Part shown: one piece after another, positions 57,650-64,000 of the stretch
Layout: each line of letters begins with the position of its first letter
How positions within the stretch are numbered: position 1 is the first letter of the stretch
Assembly: GCA_905221605.1 (NCBI GenBank)
Contig: CAJNDS010002809.1
Location: forward strand, 126,001-190,000
Length of the DNA: 64,000 bases
Origin: Symbiodinium natans
Lineage: Eukaryota; Sar; Dinophyceae; Suessiales; Symbiodiniaceae
Reading direction: 5' to 3'
Made by a program: the position numbers and the translations under genes
The notes under the pieces: model-generated
What the model was told of the DNA's origin: nothing
The model's database searches: none
The model's input: only the letters and a program-made list of their open reading frames with translations

Positions 57650-58840
57650 GGGAGGCTACCTGGGTTCTATTTGGGCATCAGCTTGAAGACCCTGTCGCAC
57701 ATAGTGCGGGGTGTCTCAGGCAGATTGTAAGGGAGTTACATGGTCCCTCAATATGGTCCCTCACTGCTTAGGGTTTGGGGTTTAGGGTTTAGGGTTCTGA
57801 AGTACGGGCCCTTGGGTTTTATGGGGGTATTATAAGGGTGCCATATTAAGGGAGCATGTAACTACCCTAAGACACCTGTTCTCGCCGCCAAGTGGCTGAC
57901 CGTGTCGCGATGGAGTAGAGCAAAATTGGACGACTTTGCCAGCAGACCCAGCGGAACATGCCCCAAAGCCCAAGAAAGGCCTTTCAGGCCCTTGCAGACG
58001 AATCTGTAGGAGCCGGCGCGACGATGACACCGGGCTTGAGCGCCTAAACCCTAAACCCTAAACCCTAAACCCTAAACCCTAAACCCTAAACCCTAAACCC
58101 TAAACCCTCAACCCTAAACCCTAAACCCTAAACCCTCGCGAGTTGTGACATGCAGACCGGCTCTTGCCAGGAACGCGCTGTGCGCAGTGCCCAATCCTGA
58201 TGAGATGCGCATGCTGTGAGTTTCAAGAGCTTGGGAGCCCAGTGGTGCCCAGGGTTTACGGTTTAGGGTTTAGGGTTTAGGGCTAGTGGCGGGTCAGTGG
58301 TGCCCTTTATCCTTTTTTGGGGTTCTGGTTTCCCTTATAAATAACCAACCCAAAAAAGGGTGCCCTTATTATTTTAAGATGGTTACTGGGCTACCAAGAG
58401 AGCTGACCCTGGAAGCCGAAAGGACCCTGAAACTTGGGATGTTTAGTCTTTCCCTTATCGGCTTTAAGAGGATCATCTTCGAACTCAGGAATATGTTTCA
58501 GAGGGTTTTAAGACTAGGAAAGGGTCTATTGCATATAACCATCGATATTCTTAGGTCCTTGAATCGTATTCAGGATCCCAATATTTCAGGGTTCCTTTGG
58601 ACTTCAAGAGCCGAGCTGCAGTTGCCTAGCCCGTAGACACGTAGACCCCGGGCTGGAGCAACCTTCGGGCCGCGGCCCGAGATTCTTGGTGGCCCAGTGG
58701 TACCGGGTTTAGGGTTCTGGGTTCCCTTATAAAAATAGCCAACCCAAGAAAAGGGTGCCCTTATTGTCATATGGTTACTGGGCTACTAAGAGATTGAATT
58801 CGGGAGCTCCTTTGGCCTCTGTATCCCTGCATAGTAGCTG
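57650..58840 (+). CDS. Isolated exons of unknown gene
   Basis: ATWVLFGHQLEDPVAHSAGC (57650-57725); 57877-58040, where two frames are open (AAKWLTVSRWSRAKLDDFAS or PADPAEHAPKPKKGLS); 58156-58215 PALARNALCAVPNPDEMRM with a consensus donor GTGAGT; 58659-58684 plus 58796-58840 QPSGRGPR-LNSGAPLASVSL across an F3 element. They may be one small gene. Confidence 0.4.
57726..57876. mobile_element. Family F8 inverted-repeat element
   Basis: GTAAGGGAGTTACATGGTCC at the left pairs with GGGAGCATGTAACTACCCT at the right; TTTAGGG patch inside (57768-57797). Confidence 0.75.
58042..58138. repeat. CCCTAAA array
   Basis: About 13 units with one CCCTCAA variant. Confidence 0.95.
58230..58398. mobile_element. 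Family F3 element; telomeric patch with its own 11-base flanking duplication
   Basis: CTTGGGAGCCCAGTGG...GGTTACTGGGCTACCAAG with duplication AGAG (58226-58229, 58399-58402). Inside, CAGTGGTGCCC stands at 58240-58250 and again at 58295-58305, bracketing a TTTAGGG patch. Confidence 0.9.
58435..58530. mobile_element. Family F11 repeat
   Basis: GGCTTTAAGAGGATCATCTT and ATGTTTCAGAGGGTTTTAAG are shared with 26470-26585 (GGGTTTAAGAGGATCAC, ATGTTTCTCAGAGGTTTTC). Confidence 0.55.
58685..58790. mobile_element. Family F3 introner with duplication AGATT
   Basis: CTTGGTGGCCCAGTGG at the left, GTTACTGGGCTACTAAG at the right; AGATT at 58680-58684 and 58791-58795. Removal restores GRGPR-LNSGAP. Confidence 0.88.
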
Positions 58841-59411
58841 GAGGAGTATACTTTACACTTGGAGACTGTAATCCCCTCTGGAAGCAAAAAGGGTGCATTT
58901 TTTTGGGGCTTGTGAACTCAGCAGCTAAGTATCGGCCCTGCCTCGAAGCCCATGCCATTGAGAGCAAGCAGGTCATGCTGCATTTCTCGCTGGGGCCTTT
59001 TGCTGAAATGCAGCAGCGCTGCAAGGGCGTTGTATATAGAGTAGAGAGCCTTTCGCTGGCCTCAGGATGGGCTGGGGAGATGTGGGCACGTGCCCACCCG
59101 ATCCTGCAAAAGCCGCATCAACATGTTAGACGCAGGGACGGAGATTTGAGCACGTGCCTACCCCATGACAGCTGTATAGGCGTTGCCTGAAGTCCCAATA
59201 TCACAGGCTCCCACCTCGATGCAAGATGCCCGTGCCAGAACAAAGGAGAGCTGCATACGTTGTTGGCGCTTGCATTGCCGTCGAGTGAACTGTTGCAGCT
59301 TTCGATATATGCGTGTCGGCCGCAGCTTACTTGATTGACAGAGACAGAGATCGACAGCTCCTTTCAGAAGCCAGAGCAGCAACACTATAAGCACTAAATC
59401 CGAAGATTGCG
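58840..59411. other. Telomere-free stretch before the secreted-protein gene
   Basis: A 95-codon + frame (58903-59190, SKQVMLHFSLGPFAEMQQRC within) is open, and a 104-codon - frame overlaps further right. No domain, no telomeric DNA. Either a retained exon or intergenic DNA holding the promoter of the next gene. Confidence 0.4.
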
Positions 59412-59465
59412 ATGATATCTTCCCTCGCGTTGCTGCTGCTTCAGGGCGCCAGTGCCCTGGGAGAT
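59412..59465 (+). CDS. Initiator exon with signal peptide
   Basis: MISSLALLLLQGASALGDVP: short polar start, Leu core, A-S-A cleavage site. Donor GAT|GTACCA at 59462 or TG|GTTCCC later. Confidence 0.7.
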
Positions 59466-62400
59466 GTACCAAATTGGTTCCCTTATAGTCTGGTTAATTA
59501 CCGGGTTCCCCAGCCCTAAACCCAAAAAACCCAAAATCCTATCATCTCCTTATAACCCTATAGCCAGCGTTTAGGTTTTGGGGTTCCGGGTTTAGGGTTC
59601 GGGGTCTAGGGTCTAGGGCTTAGGGTTCTGGGTTTTTGGAGGAGGTACGCTACCACAACCTCATTGGCCGAGTACCTTTGTAGCGGACTACGTCTCCGAC
59701 GACAAGCACACCACAGGCACCTTGTCCCAAAAAACCTGCGGCCCCATCAGCCCTAGCAATCTCAACCCTAAACCCCAAACCCCAAACCCCAAACCCCAAA
59801 CCCCAAACCCCAAACCCCAAACCCCAAACCCCAAACCCCAAACCCCAAACCCCAAACCCTAAACCCTAAACCCTAAACCCTAAACCCTAAACCCCCCCCC
59901 CCCCTGAGCCCTGAACCTCCAGAACGCCCCAGGCTACTACGCCAGCGACACAAGCCCCGGCGTTGGGGCGTCGCGCATCACTTTCGAAGATGGTAGCGGA
60001 GGCTCCGCCTTAGTGAGCCCAGAGGTGTAGGGTTTAGGGTTTTAGGTTGCTTGAGAACCTCCCAGCAATTCAATATAGTCTTCCTTATAAGGGCAGTATA
60101 GGGAGTATTGTTGGTTTTTTTGGGGAGAGATTCTCAAGCAAATAATGGCAGTAATGGCAGTGTAGGCCCGCCCTCCCCCCCTTTATATTCTCTATGAAGG
60201 AATGCTACGTAGTACGAGGGGGAACATTTCAAGCAATAGTGTTTGTTGGTATTTGTTTAGACCCTTGTATTGGACCGAGTTTGCTGCGCGATGGCGCAGG
60301 GGTGAGACTTTGGCTGTTTGGTTTGTGGATTGTGGGGCTTGAGGGAATGTTAGGGGCTTAAAGTAGTGAGTCTCTAAACCCTAAACCCTAAACCCTATAC
60401 CCTGGACCTAAAGCCAAACAAAAAAGTTGAAACAAACCCTAAACCTGAGTCCCACAACCCCCCTCTCTGCCGCAGATCACTTGTGCTCGTACTACCACAC
60501 CAAGACGCCCTGTGAACAGCTGATCCTCGGCGGAGCCCTAAACCCACACCCTAAACACTAAACGCTAAGCACTAAACCCTGAACCCTAAGCCCTAAGCCC
60601 TAAACCCTTATCCCTAAACCCTAAACCCTTAACCCTAAACCCTAAACCTGGGTGTTGGGAGGCTGTGGAGAGGCCGGGCCTTGAAGTTCGAGGGCACTTC
60701 CCAACATAGGATTTAGGGTTCTCAGGGCTTAGAGACCCTACACCCCCAAACTAGGATCATTCCTTGGACTTGGAAACCCTAAACCCTTTAGGGTTTAGGG
60801 TTTAGGGTTTAGGGTTTAGGGTTTAGGGTTTAGGGTAAACCCTAAACCCCAAAACAGGGTAAACAAAAACTCAGGGACTTGGCTCATCCTTACCCCGAAA
60901 GCTATTGGACATGCCCAAAACATCAGTACCAGAAGTACTGCTGCGAGCACGGTAGCTATGCTTTCGGGAGACTGTCTGTGCACACATGAACAGCACTGAC
61001 CATGTAAGAGAGCAGGTAGTCTGTGACAAGAGTATGGTATGGGATGGCATGAGGAGCATGACAACTGCGCTAAGGCGCATACCCACTGATTTGCATGTCG
61101 GAAAACCCTGTGCCGACCACATTGCCGCCAGATCTCCTCTAAACCCTAAACCCGAAACTTCTTGTCTGGGTTGGTGGTAAGCCGAGCTGGCGCATGAGGA
61201 CAACGGGAGGCTTCCGGTACCTCTACTTCCCGAACCTGCCAGCCACTTGTTCATGGAAGCAGGATTTTAGTTTTATGATTGCTTGAGAACCCCCCCAAAA
61301 AAGAATAGACATACTCTTCCTCATAAGGGCAATGGAGGGATTAGTATTCTTGGGCAGATAGTACTAAACCCTAAACCCCAAACCCTAAACCCCAAACCCT
61401 AAACCCTAAACCCTAGTAGGCTAAGGCTGAAGAGAAGGCTCAACGCAGGTCTCGCGATGAAGGCACTTTTTTTGCCACGTTCTGTTGAGAGCCTTATGAT
61501 CTGACGCGTTGATCTGTATGAAGAGTGGGTTTAGGGTTTAGGGTTTAGGGTCTAGGGTTTAGGGTTTAGGGTTTAGGGTTTAGGGTTGAAATGTGATTCT
61601 CTCGTCCTGCTCAGGACTGCTGCAAGTGCTGCACATATGCCACGGGATCGTACCTGTGCGGAGGCACCCTTCGTGCTAAATCCTAGATCCTAAACCCTAT
61701 AAGGCCTAAACCCTGAACCCTAAACCCTTCGTGATCCTGCAAACCCGCATGCGTCGTGGTCCTGGGTCGCTTTCAACTGGTTTCGGATTCTTCGGATGGA
61801 GTCCTAACCCCCTGCCCAAACGAGGCCCGAATAAGGCTTAATCGAATAAGGGCCATGTTTTCCTTTTTCTTTTGGCGGTCCGGACTCGTTAGGGCGTACT
61901 GTCAGCATCCCACCCTGCACCTAAACCCTTGTGCTTCGCATTCATCTGCGTCTCAAGGGCCCGTCGGGCCTCGATGGATGAGCAACGCCACGGGCAACCT
62001 CATCTACGAGGGCAAGGAGGTGATTCTCGGTCGTGCGTGCCACAAGTGGGGCAACTTTCGCGGCAGCCGAGATCAAGCCTGCAAAGTACTATTGGCTTAA
62101 GAACCCCCCAAAAATCCAAAATAAGAATCCCTATATGGCCCTTATAAGGAGGATGATTGTTCTATTTTGGGGGGGTTCTTAAGCAATTTCCTAAACCCTA
62201 AACCCTAAACCCCAAACCAGCAACGTGAACTTCTCCCTAAACCCTCAGCCCTGGCGGCCCGAAAGCTTCCGAAGATCGCCGAGGCATCCAGGGCATCTTC
62301 CCCACCCACATGAACTACTACTTTCAGGCGGGTTTAGTGTAGGGTTTGGGGTTAGGGGTTAGGGGTTAGGGTTTAGGGTTTAGGGTTTAGGGCTTAGGGT

Positions 62401-64000
62401 TTAGGGTTTAGGGTTTAGGGTCAGTCCCCTGTTCCATGCTGTGAGCACCGATCATGCAGACCCCCGGGGAGGAACTCGGAAGGTTTCGTGGTTTCGGGCC
62501 TATAGGGTTTAGGGTTTAGGTTTTTTAAGGTTTACATAAGGCTTTTTGGGTTTATAAGGCTTAGAGGGTTTGCAAGGTTTAAAGGGTTTAATGTACGGTC
62601 TATAGGGTTAATAGGGTTTAGGGTTTAGGGTTTAGGGTTTAGGGTTTAGGGTTTAGGGTTTAGGGTTTAGTACTATCTGCGGTTTCTTGCATGTTAGGGT
62701 TGGGTTTCTGGGCGCAGAAGTGTGAGCCACATTTCCCCCCCCGAAAGGCGGGCCTTGGGTTCTGTTGGAGGGTTTAGGGTTTAGGGTTTAGGGTTTAGGG
62801 TTTAGGGTTTAGGGTTTAGGGTTTCCCGACATATCCTGAGCTCCTTGGTAGCCCGGCAGTATGCTTTTGCCCGGTTGGGGTTCTGGGGTTGCCTTCGAAG
62901 CTGAAGCGTAACCAGCCCCTGAACCCTAAAACCCTAAACCCTAAACCCTAAACCCTAAACCCTAAACCCTAAACCCTAAACCCTAAACCCTAAACCCTAA
63001 ACCCCCAAAAAAATGGGCTGGGCTGAATAGAGGTTTCGGGATACCCTTTCTTGGGGGGGTCCCTTTAAGGGGTTTAAGGGGATTCGGTTCTATTTAGGGT
63101 GTTCATGGGTAGTTAAGTAGCTATAGCCGTAGCCATCCTCATCGACCAAAGTGGCCACGGTCCTTCCCCTCCGCAGTTCATGCCCTCCCTCAATGCCCCC
63201 GGAAGCCTCAACCATGACTCCACCTAAACTCTGCACCCTAAACCCTGCTGGAGGTTCAGGGTTTAGGGTTCAGGGTTCAGGGTTTAGGGTTTTAGGGTTT
63301 AGGGTTACACCCTCCTAGGCGTTCAGGTACCCCTCGAAGAGTTTTGCGGGGGCACAGGATGTGGAGACCGGCCTGCCATGCGGACTCGACGGCTACAACT
63401 ACTTGAGGCCCCTGCGCTCGATTTCAACATGTTGGCTCTGCAAGTCTCTAGAAAGAGGTAGGGTTTAGGGTTTGGGGCGTTAAGGGTTTAGGGTTTAGGG
63501 TTAGGGGTTTGGGGTTTGGGGTTTGGGGTTTGGGATCAGGGTTTAGGGTCTAGGGTCAGGGTACAGGGTCTTGGGTTTAGGATGTACGGACGTTTAGCGT
63601 ATAGGATTTAAGAACTTCTAAGGATTCTCCCACTTCTGACGTTAAGCAGCACCCTGAGATTTTTGGACTTGTGTTGGTTGCTTGCTGGTAACCCTTATCT
63701 ACATCCATCTGCAGGTCTTCTTTAGGGGCTCCTTATTGCCGAATTGAACGCAATCACTGCCTGATTGTGGGGGGGCCCACGTGTGACTTGACAATACCGC
63801 AGGATACATAGCGTCACCCCTACACCCTCTAAGCCCTCAGACCCGACCACGGTTACAAGTTACAAGTACTTGAGGGGTTTGAGGATTGGGGTCCAAGGTT
63901 TCCCCGAAGCCCCCAACTGTGAAGGGACCATGCAAAAACCCTAAACCCCTAAGCCCCTAAACCCTCACTCCTAAACCCCTAAACCCCTAGACCCCTAGCC
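59412..64000 (+). CDS. Secreted Cys-rich protein gene, 3' end beyond window
   Basis: Starts ATG 59412 with a signal peptide (MISSLALLLLQGASALGDVP). Islands: 59673-59765, 59931-60026, 60475-60537, 60927-60970, 61181-61262, 61426-61487, 61615-61674, 61958-62085, 62247-62332, 62467-62500, 62717-62759, 63178-63227 and 63327-63457. Cysteines recur in short motifs (CSYYHTKTPC, KYCCEHGSY, DCCKCCTYATGSYLC, CWLC). Late segments (SNATGNLIYEGKEVILGRAC, DVETGLPCGLDGYNYLR) look extracellular, with a possible N-glycosylation site N-A-T. The arrangement recalls ependymin-related secreted proteins, but that is a guess. Probably secreted or vacuolar. Confidence 0.62.
59673..59765 (+). CDS. Exon
   Basis: TFVADYVSDDKHTTGTLSQK then TCGPISPSN after acceptor GGCCGAG. 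Confidence 0.6.
59768..59893. repeat. CCCCAAA then CCCTAAA array
   Basis: About 13 CCCCAAA units shift sharply to about five CCCTAAA units and end in a C-run. Confidence 0.95.
59931..60026 (+). CDS. Exon
   Basis: YYASDTSPGVGASRITFEDG then SGGSALVSPE, donor GAG|GTGTAGGGTTTAGGG. Confidence 0.68.
60045..60232. mobile_element. F6 element followed by F2 right end
   Basis: GGTTGCTTGAGAACCTCCC pairs with GAGATTCTCAAGCAAATA (60045-60144). Next comes CTATGAAGGAATGCTACG and AGTACGAGGGGGAACATTTC (F2 end). Confidence 0.7.
60475..60537 (+). CDS. Cys exon
   Basis: HLCSYYHTKTPCEQLILGGA after acceptor CTCTCTGCCGCAG. Confidence 0.7.
60927..60970 (+). CDS. Cys exon
   Basis: YQKYCCEHGSYAFG after acceptor CATCAG. 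An overlapping - frame has a hydrophobic run (VLAAVLLVLMFWACPIAFG), but the + reading fits its neighbours. Confidence 0.55.
61181..61487 (+). CDS. Two exons
   Basis: PSWRMRTTGGFRYLYFPNLP then ATCSWKQ (61181-61262); AEEKAQRRSRDEGTFFATFC (61426-61487), followed by TGA, which must lie beyond the true donor or end an isoform. Confidence 0.55.
61278..61372. mobile_element. Family F6 element
   Basis: GATTGCTTGAGAACCCCCCC-AAAA at the left. The right end is degenerate (TTCTTGGGCAGATAG). Confidence 0.65.
61615..61674 (+). CDS. Cys-cluster exon
   Basis: DCCKCCTYATGSYLCGGTLR after acceptor CTGCTCAG: five Cys in 15 residues. Confidence 0.7.
61958..62085 (+). CDS. Exon, longest of this gene
   Basis: PVGPRWMSNATGNLIYEGKE then VILGRACHKWGNFRGSRDQA. 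Donor AAA|GTACTA lies at the F6 element edge. Confidence 0.72.
62086..62188. mobile_element. Family F6 element acting as intron start
   Basis: ACTATTGGCTTAAGAACCCC at the left, GGGGTTCTTAAGCAATTT at the right; AAAATCCAAAATAAG and CTATTTTGG pair inside. Confidence 0.85.
62247..62332 (+). CDS. Exon
   Basis: GGPKASEDRRGIQGIFPTHM then NYYFQAG after acceptor CCTCAG. Confidence 0.65.
62717..62759 (+). CDS. Exon
   Basis: KCEPHFPPRKAGL, acceptor GCGCAG, donor GG|GTTCTG. Confidence 0.55.
62844..63030. mobile_element. Family F3 element, right end replaced by a CCCTAAA array
   Basis: CTTGGTAGCCCGGCAG at the left. A C-strand array (62935-63005) follows, then CCCCCAAAAAAATGGGC; the usual GGTTACTGGGCTACC end is absent. 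Confidence 0.7.
63178..63457 (+). CDS. Two exons near the window end
   Basis: FMPSLNAPGSLNHDST (63178-63227, then TAA unless spliced) and YPSKSFAGAQDVETGLPCGL then DGYNYLRPLRSISTCWLCKS (63327-63457, donor G|GTAGGGTTTAGGG). Confidence 0.65.
63460..64000. other. End of window: intron DNA
   Basis: TTTAGGG and TTTGGGG units to 63560, unique DNA with a possible acceptor (CATCTGCAG at 63714), then degenerate CCCTAAA units to the end. No confident exon. Confidence 0.45.

Noticed and set aside
24241-59414. Spliced-leader relics near gene starts
   Set aside because: I looked for the dinoflagellate leader end TTTTGGCTCAAG near the two candidate starts and saw no match.
60816-61254. Minus-strand frames with a hydrophobic helix (VLAAVLLVLMFWACPIAFG) and GTAAGG donor
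   Set aside because: The + strand reads a Cys exon (YQKYCCEHGSY) that fits its neighbours; a minus gene would be alone.
1-64000. CRISPR arrays, tRNA or rRNA genes, bacterial operons
   Set aside because: Repeats are telomeric or foldback elements; no cloverleaf or rRNA core seen; intron structure is eukaryotic.

Overview
This is eukaryotic nuclear DNA, most probably from a dinoflagellate. There are almost no long open reading frames. Short islands of about 40-200 bases read as good protein and are bounded by AG on the left and GT, GC or GA on the right. They are separated by introns filled with the plant/dinoflagellate-type telomere repeat TTTAGGG (or CCCTAAA) and by short terminal-inverted-repeat elements. 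GC and GA donors, introner-like elements with target-site duplications, all genes on one strand, and an ion channel with calcium-binding EF-hands all fit a dinoflagellate. Polarella-like Suessiales are a reasonable guess, but the species cannot be fixed from sequence alone. Exons were found by eye from reading frame and splice sites, so most borders are good to a few bases only.

Layout (every gene I can orient is on the + strand): 1.15-10.9 kb, an extended-synaptotagmin-like lipid-transfer protein (end of an SMP domain plus C2 domains; its start lies upstream). 11.1-14.5 kb, a telomere-repeat-free stretch with a purine microsatellite and two minisatellites, probably intergenic. 15.0-23.28 kb, an unrecognised multi-exon gene with a clear stop. 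24.24-30.26 kb, an unrecognised Ser/Arg/Pro-rich gene with both start and stop visible. 30.7-44.26 kb, a single-domain voltage-gated cation channel with S1-S6, a pore loop and two C-terminal EF-hands. 44.9-51.3 kb, many coding islands of unknown function. 52.1-57.36 kb, a Lys/Thr/Pro-rich, partly coiled-coil gene with a stop. 57.6-58.9 kb, isolated exons. From 59.41 kb past the window end, a secreted Cys-rich protein starting with a signal peptide.

The striking biology is in the introns. At least twelve families of short inverted-repeat elements (called F1-F12 here) sit inside them. The CTTGGTAGCCCAG family (F3) has 4-5 bp target-site duplications, and deleting one element plus one duplication copy restores an open frame in several places. 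Telomeric arrays are inserted inside some of these elements. Where an intron holds both orientations, the G-strand (TTTAGGG) usually follows the donor and the C-strand (CCCTAAA) precedes the acceptor, so intron ends could pair. Many donors read GTAGGGTTTAGGG, with the telomere array starting at the splice site itself.
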